From NCBI GenBank assembly GCA_030540195.1, contig JAUNWT010000005.1, positions 1 through 60,559 on the forward strand: a stretch of 60,559 nucleotides of DNA. Direction: 5' to 3'. Of the stretch, positions 44,362 through 55,167 are shown piece by piece; position 1 is the first letter of the stretch, and each line of letters opens with the position of its first letter. This DNA comes from Bacillota bacterium (GTDB lineage Bacteria; Bacillota_I; Bacilli_A; Erysipelotrichales; Coprobacillaceae). A program made the translations under genes and the position numbers. The notes under the pieces were generated by a model. That model ran no database searches. It was not told the DNA's origin and saw only the letters and a list, made by a program, of their open reading frames with translations.

Positions 44362-45141
44362 ATTTGGAACTTGATCTAATAATTCTTTTTCTTTAACTAA
44401 ATCTGCATATAATAAGTCCCCTTGTAAAATAACCAAGAAAATAAGAGCACCCCAAATAGCACGACCTTTAAAATAAGCACATAAAACAGTTGAGAAAATA
44501 GCTCCACCAATAAAACATAAAATCATACATAAATGTCTTAAAGAACGATTTAAGTATTTCTTTTCATGTCTCTTTCTTAACCAACGTACAAAGAAACTTC
44601 CTGTTTGTCTAATATGATTTGTGACAAAAGTTGTTGCCATCCCCACCTTTTCTGCTTGTCTAAAGGTATTAAACTGCATGGCACATATAAAGTTGATGGT
44701 TACTTGAAAAACTTGGTCTGGAACACTGCTTGGTAACAAGCCTAAAATGATAACCGTAATAATTTCAATACCAATTAAAATAGTATCCCATCTTAATTTT
44801 CTATACTTCTTTATTTTTAAAGCTAAGTATTCTGAAACCATGGTTCCAATAAAATAAGAACTAATAGGAATCAATAAATAAGCCGCTCTTGCCCAATTCC
44901 TATTTCCCAAAGCCATACCAAATAAAACAATATTCGCTGTTTGAGCATTACAGAAAACACCACCTTTAACAGAGAAAGTATAAGCGCCAAAGAACCCACC
45001 TACAGTAATCAGCAATAAGAAACAACGCCAACGTTCACATTCTAGAAAGCCTTCTTCTTTTTGTTCAAGTTCTTCTTCAACTACTTCTAATTCATCCTCT
45101 AATTCTTCCACATTCTGTTCAACTTCGTCATAATTCTTCAT
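44353..45141 (-). CDS. DUF1275/YoaK family membrane protein
   Basis: 262-aa protein. Residues 1-35 are a very acidic, Glu-rich helix (EELEDELEVVEEELEQKEEG), likely coiled coil and cytosolic. Then come six membrane spans typical of DUF1275 with GGFFGAYTFSVKGGVFCNAQTANIVLFGMAL (about 45-75), FGMAL being followed by a second conserved TTFVTNHIRQTGSFF block. The family is linked to SLC26-like and unknown transport. The ATG at 45141 follows GCGGTGAT; the longer reading is rejected. Confidence 0.85.
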   Translation of the reverse strand: MKNYDEVEQNVEELEDELEVVEEELEQKEEGFLECERWRCFLLLITVGGFFGAYTFSVKGGVFCNAQTANIVLFGMALGNRNWARAAYLLIPISSYFIGTMVSEYLALKIKKYRKLRWDTILIGIEIITVIILGLLPSSVPDQVFQVTINFICAMQFNTFRQAEKVGMATTFVTNHIRQTGSFFVRWLRKRHEKKYLNRSLRHLCMILCFIGGAIFSTVLCAYFKGRAIWGALIFLVILQGDLLYADLVKEKELLDQVPNGH

Positions 45142-45197
45142 ATTTATCACCGCGAATATTATAGTCCTATGATAAATTGTTATCAAGATGGAATTCC

Positions 45198-46364
45198 TTA
45201 TTTATTATCTATATATTTTGTAATAATTTTATTTTTTAAGACTTTAATTTCGTAAGTTCCATTATCATAGACATTATCTTTTTTGATAAAAGATTGGATT
45301 GCTTTTTCGTAATGATAATAGTGTGTTTTATTACTATCCCATGAAACTTGGGATTTTGATCTTACTTCTTTTTCATAATTTAAATTATCTCTTGTATCAT
45401 GATCCGTTTTAATGATGACATATTTTAAAATCTCATCTTTATATTGAGGCTTTTTAATAAAGATATCTAATTGTGGATAATCACTTGTTGTATAATCCAC
45501 TTTCTTTTCATAATTTGTGATTTTTGTTTTAACAGTCCAACTTTCAAAAAATGAATCATTACTTTGCGTATTGCTTGCTGGAAAAAGGATTCCACAAAGA
45601 GCTATCGCTACAAATGCAGCAATAGCACTATTATATTTACTATCCACAAAACGTGATAAAATCACACCAACGATACATACGAGTATCATATAAATAATAA
45701 ATTTCAAATCAAAATGAAAGACTGAATAACATAAATACATGATTCCACTTATTAAAGTTATAACACTAAAGATAATCGTTAAATAATCTTTTAGTTTATT
45801 TATTTTCTTTAATCTATTTAAATCTTTATCTAACTTTAAAGCATAAAGAATAGAAAAGTTTAAAATGGTGATAAAGAGTAATATGATTGCTAAAAAGATA
45901 AAAATGATACCAAATCCTAAAGAACCTAAACCCTCATAATAAAGAGCCGGTTTCCCAATTTCAATAAGATCTTTAACAAACAATTTACCTAACCAAAATA
46001 AGAAAAATGCTAGTACTGGATAGATAAAATATCTTTTCTTTTTAAATTGTTCGATTTTATTATTTTTATCAAAGAGAAATTCCGTATTTAAATCGGGTGC
46101 TTCTACATTTTCATTTTCTAATACTTTAAAGCCTTCAAATGAATTATCAACCTCATGGTAACCCATTTCTTCTAGTATATCTTTATATTCTCTTGATGCA
46201 GGTGTGTAATCTATTTGATACTTATAAACATGTTCATCTTTTATAAAACGATAATAATAACCTACAAAATCTAGACGCCATCCATTTTTAGACATCTCAT
46301 TAAAATACTCTTGTAATTCTTCATCTAAATACAAACTATTTCTTAAGGCATATTTGTATTTCAT
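45198..46364 (-). CDS. DUF2812 domain membrane protein
   Basis: 388-aa protein. Residues 1-75 form the DUF2812 domain (LYLDEELQEYFNEMSKNGWRLDFVGYYYRFIKDEHVYKYQIDY), which in many Firmicutes is encoded next to a PadR regulator. After a linker there are six or so membrane spans (about 112-265) and a C-terminal external or cytosolic beta-rich part (270-388). The function is unknown. It is 16 bases after the PadR gene and cotranscribed; PadR/DUF2812 pairs usually respond to membrane or antimicrobial stress, an inference from family context. Confidence 0.85.
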   Translation of the reverse strand: MKYKYALRNSLYLDEELQEYFNEMSKNGWRLDFVGYYYRFIKDEHVYKYQIDYTPASREYKDILEEMGYHEVDNSFEGFKVLENENVEAPDLNTEFLFDKNNKIEQFKKKRYFIYPVLAFFLFWLGKLFVKDLIEIGKPALYYEGLGSLGFGIIFIFLAIILLFITILNFSILYALKLDKDLNRLKKINKLKDYLTIIFSVITLISGIMYLCYSVFHFDLKFIIYMILVCIVGVILSRFVDSKYNSAIAAFVAIALCGILFPASNTQSNDSFFESWTVKTKITNYEKKVDYTTSDYPQLDIFIKKPQYKDEILKYVIIKTDHDTRDNLNYEKEVRSKSQVSWDSNKTHYYHYEKAIQSFIKKDNVYDNGTYEIKVLKNKIITKYIDNK

Positions 46365-46380
46365 AAGTCTATCCTCCTAT

Positions 46381-46677
46381 TTAATCTAATAATGAAATTT
46401 GTTTGAGCATCCTTTCTTTTTCTTTTTGTAATTTCTTTTTCCCTAGGTTTGTTATTTGATATATTTTTTTATTATTTTCAACTTTAACAAGTTGGATATA
46501 ACATTCTTTTTCAAATTTTGGTAATAAAGTATATAAAGTCCCCGCTCCTACATTGATTTCTCCATTTGTGATTTTGGTAATTTCATTCATAATTTCATAA
46601 CCATGCATCGGTTGATGTAATACAAGTAACACATAATACATTTGTGGGGTTAAGACTTCCATTTCTCTTTTTGGCAT
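46381..46677 (-). CDS. PadR family transcriptional regulator
   Basis: 98-aa PadR-type winged-helix repressor of the short (subfamily 2) type. The signature LTPQMYYVLLVLHQPMHGYEIMNEI (about 7-31) and VGAGTLYTLLPKFEKECYI (about 42-60) are present. There is no long C-terminal dimer domain. AGGAG is placed for the ATG at 46677; the ATG at 46686 is too close. Two near-identical palindromes lie in its own promoter (46693-46707, 46724-46746), so autoregulation with the DUF2812 gene is expected. Confidence 0.9.
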   Translation of the reverse strand: MPKREMEVLTPQMYYVLLVLHQPMHGYEIMNEITKITNGEINVGAGTLYTLLPKFEKECYIQLVKVENNKKIYQITNLGKKKLQKEKERMLKQISLLD

Positions 46678-46692
46678 TACATTCATCTCCTA

Positions 46693-46707
46693 TATCGTTT
46701 AACGATA
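46693..46707. promoter_or_regulatory. PadR operator 1
   Basis: TATCGTT-T-AACGATA, a perfect 15-bp palindrome at the expected start of transcription and just before the ribosome site. Its centre is 35 bases from operator 2. Confidence 0.75.
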
Positions 46708-46721
46708 CTTTCTTCACTCTT

Positions 46722-46750
46722 ATTATATATCGTTAAACGATATATATCAA
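46722..46750 (-). promoter_or_regulatory. padR promoter with built-in operator 2
   Basis: On the minus strand TTGATA (46750-46745), exactly 17 bases, TATAAT (46727-46722): a near-perfect sigma-A promoter. The 23-bp palindrome centred at 46735, with core ATCGTT-A-AACGAT, fills the spacer and part of both boxes, so a bound repressor would exclude RNA polymerase. Confidence 0.8.
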
Positions 46751-46751
46751 T

Positions 46752-46787
46752 AAAAAAAGAACACATGTTATCTCAACATGTGCCTTT
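46752..46787 (-). terminator. tdk terminator
   Basis: On the minus strand CACATGTT-GAGAT-AACATGTGT followed by TCTTTTTTT. It sits about 60 bases past the tdk stop and next to the padR promoter. Confidence 0.75.
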
Positions 46788-46849
46788 TCTTTGTTTATAT
46801 TAAGGGGAGGTTTTCTTTTACACCCTTATAATAATAAGTCAATGTTAAT

Positions 46850-47464
46850 TTATTGTGAACTTTTTAGTCTTTTTTTAATTTTTATTGGTTTGTTGACAAC
46901 TTCATGACAATGACGACATCTTGGTTCATAATGATCAACGGCACCTACTAAAACAACGGGATCATCAAAAGATGCTGGTTTTCCATCAACAAGTCTTTGT
47001 GTACGTGTTGCGGGTGAACCACATTTTGCACAAACAGCAGTAAGCTTTGTGACAAATTCTCCTCGTGTAAGAAGTTCAGGCATGACACCAAATGCTTCTC
47101 CTCTAAAGTCTTTATCAAGTCCTGCAACCATAACACGAACCCCTTTATCTGCAAGGTATTCACACACATCAACGATTTTTGAATCAAAGAATTGAACTTC
47201 ATCGATGGCAACAACTTGTACATCATCTGTGACTTTATCTAAGATTTCTTCAGGATCATCAATTGCATAACAAGGAACTTTTCTTCCTGAATGAGAAGCA
47301 ATTTCTATTTCTGAATAACGATCATCGATTTTTGGTTTAAAAACAAGTATTTTTTGTTTGGCATAGGATAAAACATTAATACGACGAATCAATTCTTCTG
47401 TTTTACCTGCAAACATACATCCACATATAACTTCTATATATCCTTCACGATATTGGTGATACAT
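46850..47464 (-). CDS. tdk: Thymidine kinase
   Basis: 204-aa type II thymidine kinase for deoxythymidine salvage. Walker A is GCMFAGKTEEL (about 11-21), the Asp-Glu of VVAIDEVQFFD (about 83-93) is Walker B, and the lasso region binds thymidine. Zinc is held by CAKC (about 144-147) and CRHCH (about 182-186). It starts 12 bases past the dnaB stop, an unusual join, since Bacillus tdk is with prfA. Confidence 0.96.
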   Translation of the reverse strand: MYHQYREGYIEVICGCMFAGKTEELIRRINVLSYAKQKILVFKPKIDDRYSEIEIASHSGRKVPCYAIDDPEEILDKVTDDVQVVAIDEVQFFDSKIVDVCEYLADKGVRVMVAGLDKDFRGEAFGVMPELLTRGEFVTKLTAVCAKCGSPATRTQRLVDGKPASFDDPVVLVGAVDHYEPRCRHCHEVVNKPIKIKKRLKSSQ

Positions 47465-47475
47465 TTTATTCTCTC

Positions 47476-48849
47476 CTAACTTCTTACATCTCTTACCCCT
47501 TGGCCTCCACCATCTGGACCAATAGGTGCTAAATCACTAAAACGACTGAAATTCTTTTCAAAGGCAAGATTAACTTCTCCTGTTGCCCCATTTCTGTGTT
47601 TAGCGATAATAATTTCTGTTAAGCCATTATCTTCTTCCTCTTTACCTTCACTGGCTTTATAATAACCTTCACGATAAATGAACGTAACGATATCGGCATC
47701 TTGTTCGATAGCTCCTGATTCACGTAAGTCGGACATCATTGGACGCTTATTTGGTCTTTGTTCAACAGAACGTGATAATTGCGATAAAGCAATAACTGGA
47801 ACATCTAATTCTCTGGCTAACATTTTTAATTGTCTTGAAATATCTGAGACTTCTTGTTGTCTTGATTCTCGATTATTTGAACTTCCCGTAATTAATTGAA
47901 GATAATCAATAACAATTAAACGTAGTCCATGTTCTTGTTTTAATTTACGGCATTTGGCGACAATTTCATTGATTTTAACCCCTGGTGTATCGTCTATGTA
48001 TAAATTACATTTACTGACTCTTTCAGCCGCCGCATAATATTTATTTGCGTTTGTACGTAAAATTTCACCTGTTCTCATAGTTGAACCTTCAATTCCACCC
48101 ATGGAACAGATAATTCTTTGTACCAACTGACTGGCTGGCATTTCTAACGAAAAGATAGCAACCGGTTCTTCTGCTTGGTACGCCACATTATGGGCAATAT
48201 TTAAGGCAAAGGCTGTTTTCCCCATGGCAGGACGAGCCGCTAAAATAATTAAATCGCCCTTTTGTAATCCTGAAGTGATCTTATCAAGATCTCTAAATTT
48301 TGTACGTATACCAGAAATGTTTCCATCAATACTTTGTAACTTATTTAATCGATCTGTTACTTCACGGATAACATGTTTAACATCTACGAATTCCCCGGCA
48401 TTACGATCTCGCGTAATGGCAAGCATGGTTTTTTCACTATCATCAATAAAACCATCAATGTCTTCAATATCGCCATAAGCGCCTTCCGCAATGCGTGTTG
48501 TTTCATTAATGATTTTTCTTAAGATTGCTTTATTGTGAATAATTTTTAAATAATATTCACTATGTGCTAAAGTAGGCACAGAATCACTTAACACACGTAA
48601 GTATTCCACACCACCTACTTTATCTAATTGATTATGATCCAAAAGATAAGATGTGACGGTTGTCACATCAACAGGAATCATTTGTCTTGAAAGCTCACTC
48701 ATCGCTGTAAATAAAAGCTTATGTGCTTCTTCATAAAAATCACTTTCCACACACTTATTTAAGATATCTTGACAAACATCTTTAGAAATAAGCATAGCTC
48801 CTAAAAGTGAACGTTCTGCTTCTAAATCATGTGGGAAAACTCTAGGCAT
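47476..48849 (-). CDS. dnaB: Replicative DNA helicase
   Basis: 457-aa hexameric helicase that unwinds DNA at the fork. The N-terminal collar domain spans 1-105 (HDLEAERSLLGAMLIS), followed by a linker and a RecA-like C-terminal domain. The latter has Walker A ARPAMGKTAFALNI (about 202-215), Walker B LIVIDYLQLI (about 310-319) and the arginine-finger region near SDLRESGAIEQDADIV. It follows rplI by 11 bases in the conserved yybS-gdpP-rplI-dnaB block. Confidence 0.97.
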   Translation of the reverse strand: MPRVFPHDLEAERSLLGAMLISKDVCQDILNKCVESDFYEEAHKLLFTAMSELSRQMIPVDVTTVTSYLLDHNQLDKVGGVEYLRVLSDSVPTLAHSEYYLKIIHNKAILRKIINETTRIAEGAYGDIEDIDGFIDDSEKTMLAITRDRNAGEFVDVKHVIREVTDRLNKLQSIDGNISGIRTKFRDLDKITSGLQKGDLIILAARPAMGKTAFALNIAHNVAYQAEEPVAIFSLEMPASQLVQRIICSMGGIEGSTMRTGEILRTNANKYYAAAERVSKCNLYIDDTPGVKINEIVAKCRKLKQEHGLRLIVIDYLQLITGSSNNRESRQQEVSDISRQLKMLARELDVPVIALSQLSRSVEQRPNKRPMMSDLRESGAIEQDADIVTFIYREGYYKASEGKEEEDNGLTEIIIAKHRNGATGEVNLAFEKNFSRFSDLAPIGPDGGGQGVRDVRS

Positions 48850-48860
48850 CTCTATCCCTC

Positions 48861-49307
48861 CTATTTTTCAGATAAGTGAACTCTAATTGTTGCGATAACT
48901 CCTTTATATAGTTCCACTTTTAAATTTGAATAACCTAATGCTCCAATTGGATGGGCATTAATGAATTTTCTTTTATCTACTCTAATATCATATTTTTCTC
49001 TTAATTGTTCAACAATATGTTTTGTTGAAACACTTCCAAATGTTTTACCATCTTTACCAGATTTTAAAACAAACTCTAAAGTAATACCTTCAATTTTTTC
49101 TTTTAATGCTTCAGCATTCTTTTTATTTTCGATATCTTGTAATCTCGCTTCTTCTTTTTGTTGTTCTAAAATCTTTTTAGATGCTGGTGTTTCTTTTACT
49201 GCAAGTTTATTTTTAATTAAGAAGTTTTGTCCATATCCATCAGATACAGTCACAACATCTCCTTTTTTACCTACTTTTCTAACATCTTCTAATAAAACTA
49301 CTTTCAT
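48861..49307 (-). CDS. rplI: 50S ribosomal protein L9
   Basis: 148-aa L9 that bridges the L1 stalk to the body of the ribosome. The N-terminal KOW-like domain (MKVVLLEDVRKVGKKGDVVTVSDGYGQNFLI, 1-31) and the long connecting helix (40-75) are clear, and the C-terminal domain follows from about 80. It starts 5 bases after gdpP. Confidence 0.98.
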   Translation of the reverse strand: MKVVLLEDVRKVGKKGDVVTVSDGYGQNFLIKNKLAVKETPASKKILEQQKEEARLQDIENKKNAEALKEKIEGITLEFVLKSGKDGKTFGSVSTKHIVEQLREKYDIRVDKRKFINAHPIGALGYSNLKVELYKGVIATIRVHLSEK

Positions 49308-49312
49308 CTTTT

Positions 49313-51268
49313 TTACCCTCTTTCATCCAAATATTGATCAATCGCTTCTTCAAGCTTATTGATTGTTTCTTTTATACTCTTTTCTTCAACTTGACAGGCG
49401 GCCATTGAAAAATGACCTCCACCCCCTAATTTTTCCATAATAAGTTGAACATTAATATCCGTTTTCGATCTTGCTGAAATCGCAATTTTATCTTTATCAA
49501 CACGTCCTACAACGAATACGGCCTTAATTTCTGAAATATTTAATAACTCATTTCCAACTTTCGCAAGAAGTGGTCGTGTATGAATATCCTCTTCATTTCC
49601 ATAAGCAATAAGTGCATCATTACCAAAACGATAAGCATTGGCAGATATATTCATCTTTTCTAAAGTTGTCTTGTAATCATCTTGTAAGATTTCATACGCT
49701 TTAGAAACATTCGCTTGCATTTCTTTTAAACGAGAAGCTACTTGGAATGTTCTTGAACCAACATGGGTTCTAAAATAGTTTGTATCAATCAACATTCCAG
49801 CATACATGACTGTAGCTTCCATTGGTAAAACTTCTATTTCTACTCTTTGATATTCAAAAAGTTCAACAATTAGTTCTACTGTCGATGACGCTGCTGGTTC
49901 CAAGTAAGTTAATATTGGTGAATCAATAAAATCTTCCCCTCGACGATGGTGATCAATAACAACCACTTTATCTGCTTTATCAATGACTTCTTCACTGATT
50001 GCAAGGGTTGGTTTATGATTATCTACACAAATCAAAAGTGTTTCTTCATTTATTAAATCCATTGCTTTCATTGGTGAAATAATTGTACCCTTATACATAT
50101 CTTCTTTCATCAACTTGCGGGCAATATTCCCTGTTTTTTCTTCCAATGAACTTTCATCTAAGATAACATACGCTTGTTTTTCAAAAGCATCTACAAATTT
50201 TTTTATGGCAAGTGAAGCTCCAAACGAATCTAAATCAGATTGTTTATGTCCCATGACAAGTACATTTTCACTTTGTTTAATTAAACTCGCAAGTGTTTGT
50301 GAAATAACACGTGCTCTAACACGATTCGCTTTTTCACTATTTTCACTATTACCACCAAAATAACGAATTTCTTCATCTAATGTTTTGACCGCCACTTGAT
50401 CTCCACCTCTTGAATAAGATAAAGAAATGGCACTAAATGCAAGTTCATCAAGTTCTCTTAAAACCTTTGAGCCTCTACCAATTCCCATTGATAAAGACAT
50501 TACAGCTCCAATTTCTTCCATTTTCGTTTTAAATTCATCCAATATACTAAAATGAACTTCAACTTGTTTACGATAAATTCTTTCATTGAAAACAGCTAAA
50601 TAGCCATCTTCTTTATATCTTTTTAAAATAATTCCATTATCTTTTGCCCAATCAAAAATCATTTGTCTTGATGTTGTTTCAATCATAACTGATTTTTGTT
50701 CATCGGCATATTCAATTGAATCATCATAATTATCAATTGTAAGATAAGCGACACAAAGTTGTTGATCTGTATATTCTTTTTGAATTGTTGTAAGATCTGT
50801 CACATCTTTTAAATAAAGTAAACGTGTTGCTCTAGAATTGTATACTTCATACCTTCTTGAATTGATATCAATTGTACGTACATCATCATCTTCAAATAAT
50901 GTTGCAAGCAAAGGTTGCCATTCAAGTAATTTCTTACCTACAACACGTAAACCAAGTTCATAGAGTAAATCGCTGACCCATTCAATATTTCTATTTTCAT
51001 CATATTTAATAAGCCCAATACCACCAAAAATCAAGGCATTTTTAGCTTCTGCATGTAAAGCATCTTGCACACTATAATTACTTTCAACAATGGTTTGATG
51101 AATATAATAAATACCTACACTACATAAGATATTTTTTATAAATATATAAACCATTAATGCAAAAGCAATGGTACTGGGAAAAAACATATAGACTAATAAA
51201 GAGATTACAAATTCAACGGTCAATAAAACAATAACCATATTTCTAAATTGCATCAGCTTTTTGATCAT
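49313..51268 (-). CDS. gdpP: Cyclic-di-AMP phosphodiesterase GdpP
   Basis: 651-aa membrane enzyme hydrolysing the second messenger c-di-AMP. Two N-terminal membrane spans (about 10-55) are followed by a degenerate PAS domain (80-150), a degenerate GGDEF domain (165-300, with SYSRGGDQ in place of GGDEF) and the DHH/DHHA1 module (about 330-650). The latter has QSDLDSFGASLA, LICVDNHKP, VVIDHHRRGEDF and GGGGHFSMAACQ. Its level sets osmolyte and wall balance. Sits in the usual place before rplI. Confidence 0.95.
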   Translation of the reverse strand: MIKKLMQFRNMVIVLLTVEFVISLLVYMFFPSTIAFALMVYIFIKNILCSVGIYYIHQTIVESNYSVQDALHAEAKNALIFGGIGLIKYDENRNIEWVSDLLYELGLRVVGKKLLEWQPLLATLFEDDDVRTIDINSRRYEVYNSRATRLLYLKDVTDLTTIQKEYTDQQLCVAYLTIDNYDDSIEYADEQKSVMIETTSRQMIFDWAKDNGIILKRYKEDGYLAVFNERIYRKQVEVHFSILDEFKTKMEEIGAVMSLSMGIGRGSKVLRELDELAFSAISLSYSRGGDQVAVKTLDEEIRYFGGNSENSEKANRVRARVISQTLASLIKQSENVLVMGHKQSDLDSFGASLAIKKFVDAFEKQAYVILDESSLEEKTGNIARKLMKEDMYKGTIISPMKAMDLINEETLLICVDNHKPTLAISEEVIDKADKVVVIDHHRRGEDFIDSPILTYLEPAASSTVELIVELFEYQRVEIEVLPMEATVMYAGMLIDTNYFRTHVGSRTFQVASRLKEMQANVSKAYEILQDDYKTTLEKMNISANAYRFGNDALIAYGNEEDIHTRPLLAKVGNELLNISEIKAVFVVGRVDKDKIAISARSKTDINVQLIMEKLGGGGHFSMAACQVEEKSIKETINKLEEAIDQYLDERG

Positions 51269-51314
51269 ACAATAACCTCCTCTTTATTACTTTATATTAT
51301 ACACGAATCAAATA

Positions 51315-51884
51315 TTATTTCATCCCGTTATTTTTATTCATTCTTAAAATAAAGATATTTGTATAAACTTTAATAATATACACTTCTGAAAAAGATAATA
51401 CCAACCATAAAATAATAAACATACTATTCATTAAAAGATCACTCTTTAAAAAAGGTAAAACACTCACAATACTTTGATAGATTTCTTTAGTATCTTGAAA
51501 CGTATTTAAACCAAGTAAAGAACCTAACAAAAATAAAATAATAAAATTCTTAAAAGCACTATATCCTCTTAAAACCCACTTTGTTCGTTTAATATCATGT
51601 CTTTGACAATAAATATATAAAATACCTAAGGGCAACGTAAAAAACGAGTACAAAGTAAAAAAGAGTTCTCCTGTCATAAATAAAACGACTGTACTTGTAA
51701 GCCATACTAAAAGTGCCATTTTTTCATTAAAACGAAACGTATAATAAGCAAGTGCTACCGTCATCAAATAGATAAACAAAATATCAAACATTGTTCCTGT
51801 ATAAACATTGATAACCGATAAAACCCCAAAGACAGCAGCCATCAAAGCTCCTGTAACCATTTGTTTTGTCTTTTCTCTATTCAT
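51315..51884 (-). CDS. yybS: YybS-like (DUF2232) membrane protein
   Basis: 189-aa protein with about six membrane spans, starting REKTKQMVTGALMAAVFGVLSV like S-component ECF-type and YybS proteins. Its position directly upstream of gdpP-rplI-dnaB is that of Bacillus yybS, but the Bacillus protein is about 310 aa, so this is a short version. The ATG at 51884 has AAGGTGAT upstream; the longer reading is rejected. Assignment rests on synteny and membrane layout. Confidence 0.65.
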   Translation of the reverse strand: MNREKTKQMVTGALMAAVFGVLSVINVYTGTMFDILFIYLMTVALAYYTFRFNEKMALLVWLTSTVVLFMTGELFFTLYSFFTLPLGILYIYCQRHDIKRTKWVLRGYSAFKNFIILFLLGSLLGLNTFQDTKEIYQSIVSVLPFLKSDLLMNSMFIILWLVLSFSEVYIIKVYTNIFILRMNKNNGMK

Positions 51885-51937
51885 TTTATCACCTTGTTTA
51901 TCATACAACTTTATTCCATTTATGTCACTTATCTAGA

Positions 51938-51961
51938 TAAAAAAGAGATTCCTTGGAATCT

Positions 51962-51963
<2 letters not shown>
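51938..51963 (-). terminator. GH1 terminator overlapping its stop codon
   Basis: On the minus strand AGAGATTCC-AA-GGAATCTCT, then TTTTTT. The TAG stop (51962-51964) is at the stem base. Confidence 0.85.
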
Positions 51964-53449
<1,486 letters not shown>

Positions 53450-53473
53450 CTAGTCACATCTTAACACCTTATA

Positions 53474-53513
53474 TAAAAAAAGCATGATTATTTCATTTAA
53501 TGAAAATAATCAC
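53474..53513 (-). terminator. parB terminator
   Basis: On the minus strand TGATTATTTTCA-TTAA-TGAAATAATCA, then GC and TTTTTTT. Confidence 0.8.
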
Positions 53514-53532
53514 ACTTCTCTACTTTTTCATT

Positions 53533-54405
53533 TTAGCTTTCTTCAATGACACCCATTAATTCTAATAAACGATTTAAATCTTGAGTATCTGTATATTTAA
53601 TCGTAATTGATTTATCATCCACTTTAATACGTGTACGATATTTTTTTCTAAGTAAACCTTCTACATATTGATACTCTTTAGGTTTTTCTACTTTTGGTTT
53701 ATTTTTTCTTGCTTCTTGTAGTTCAAAACCTTTTACAATATTTTCAACATCTCTTACTGAAAGTTTTTCATCAATAACTCTTTTCGCAATTCTTAATGCT
53801 TTTTCTTTATCTAAAGTAATAAGAGCACGGGCATGTCCCATCGATAAAGAACCATCTAAAACATATTCTTGAATCTTTTTTGGTAAGTTTAAAAGTCTTA
53901 ATGTATTGGTAATATGTGTTCTTGATTTACCTATTCTATTTGCAAGTTCGTTTTGTGTTAAATGAAGCTTCTCCATCATTGTTTGATAAGCTTGTGCTTC
54001 TTCGATTGCATTTAAGTCTTCTCTTTGAATATTTTCAAGTAAGGCAATTTCCATCATTTGTTGATCAGTAAAATCAACAATGATTGCTGGTACTTCATCA
54101 AGTTCCGCAATTCTTGCCGCACGACATCTTCTTTCACCAGCAACAATTTCATAACCTTGAACTGATTTCTTTAAGATGACTGGTTGGAAAATACCATGTT
54201 CTTTAATTGATAATGCTAATTCATTTAAAGCTTGTTCATCAAATACTTTTCTTGGTTGATAAGGGTTTGGACGAATTTCATCAAGTTTGATTTTTTCTTG
54301 ACTACTTTCAGGTGTATTGTTTTCAATATCATCAATAAGCGAAGTAATATCTCCACCAAAAATTGCATCTAATCCCTTATTTAACTTTTTCTTTTTCTCA
54401 GCCAT
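53533..54405 (-). CDS. parB: Chromosome partitioning protein ParB/Spo0J
   Basis: 290-aa CTP-dependent DNA clamp that loads at parS sites. The N-terminal CTPase region carries EIRPNPYQPRKVFDEQALNELALSI (about 43-67) and GYEIVAGERRCRAAR (about 88-102), the helix-turn-helix MTQNELANRIGKSRTHITN is seen as LTQNELANRIGKSRTHITNTLRL (about 150-172), and a short C-terminal dimer domain ends the protein. It overlaps parA by 8 bases. No parS sequence was seen in the window. Confidence 0.95.
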   Translation of the reverse strand: MAEKKKKLNKGLDAIFGGDITSLIDDIENNTPESSQEKIKLDEIRPNPYQPRKVFDEQALNELALSIKEHGIFQPVILKKSVQGYEIVAGERRCRAARIAELDEVPAIIVDFTDQQMMEIALLENIQREDLNAIEEAQAYQTMMEKLHLTQNELANRIGKSRTHITNTLRLLNLPKKIQEYVLDGSLSMGHARALITLDKEKALRIAKRVIDEKLSVRDVENIVKGFELQEARKNKPKVEKPKEYQYVEGLLRKKYRTRIKVDDKSITIKYTDTQDLNRLLELMGVIEES

Positions 54406-55165
54406 TTCTACTTAACACTTCCTTTGCAAGTTCTTTATAGGCTTGTGCTCCTACCGAAGAACCATCATAATCAAAAATACAAATTCCAGCACTTGGTGCT
54501 TCTGATAATTTAATATTTCTTGGAATTACTGTTTTATATACTTTTTCTTTGAAGTATTTTCTAACTTCTTGAGAAACTTCTAAACCTAAGTTTGTTCTTT
54601 GATCTAACATTGTAAGTAATAAACCTTCGATAGAAAGTTTTTTATTAAAATGATTTTGTGTTAATTTGATTGTATTTAATAATTGTGTCAATCCTTCAAG
54701 TGCATAGTATTCACATTGTACTGGAATAAGCACTGTATCACATGAAGTTAAGGCATTGGTATTTAATAAACCAAGTGCCGGTGGGCAATCAATAAATACA
54801 TAATCGTAATAATTTTTAACTTTATCCAACGCTTGTTTTAAGCGAATTTCTCTACCTTGTTTTACGTGCGCTAATTCTAAATCAATTCCTGCAAGATCGA
54901 TTTCTCCTGGCGCAACATCTAAGTTTTCAATATAAGAATGTTGAATTACTTTTTCTAAACCAACTTCTCCTGTTAAAACATGATATGTTGATAATTCAAT
55001 ATAATCTCTATTGATTCCTATTCCTTGTGTTGCATTGGCTTGAGGATCCATATCTATTAATAAAACTTTGTATTTCATCTTCGCAAGTGCAGCAGCTAAA
55101 TTAACGCTTGTTGTTGTTTTACCTACGCCACCTTTTTGGTTGGTAATTGCGATAACCTTTGTCAT
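54398..55165 (-). CDS. parA: ParA/Soj chromosome partitioning ATPase
   Basis: 255-aa deviant-Walker ATPase. Walker A is TNQKGGVGKTTTSVNLAAAL (about 8-27), with Walker A' LLIDMDPQANATQG (about 36-49) and Walker B DYVFIDCPPALG (about 117-128). It works with ParB in origin positioning and replication or sporulation control. Its ribosome site GGGGTG overlaps the psd stop codon, so it is translated together with the phospholipid genes. Confidence 0.96.
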   Translation of the reverse strand: MTKVIAITNQKGGVGKTTTSVNLAAALAKMKYKVLLIDMDPQANATQGIGINRDYIELSTYHVLTGEVGLEKVIQHSYIENLDVAPGEIDLAGIDLELAHVKQGREIRLKQALDKVKNYYDYVFIDCPPALGLLNTNALTSCDTVLIPVQCEYYALEGLTQLLNTIKLTQNHFNKKLSIEGLLLTMLDQRTNLGLEVSQEVRKYFKEKVYKTVIPRNIKLSEAPSAGICIFDYDGSSVGAQAYKELAKEVLSRNG

Positions 55166-55167
55166 CT

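Noticed and set aside
43430-50310. CACGTG-containing stretches as parS sites for ParB
   Set aside because: Only the central hexamer is present; the flanks do not match TGTTTCACGTGAAACA.
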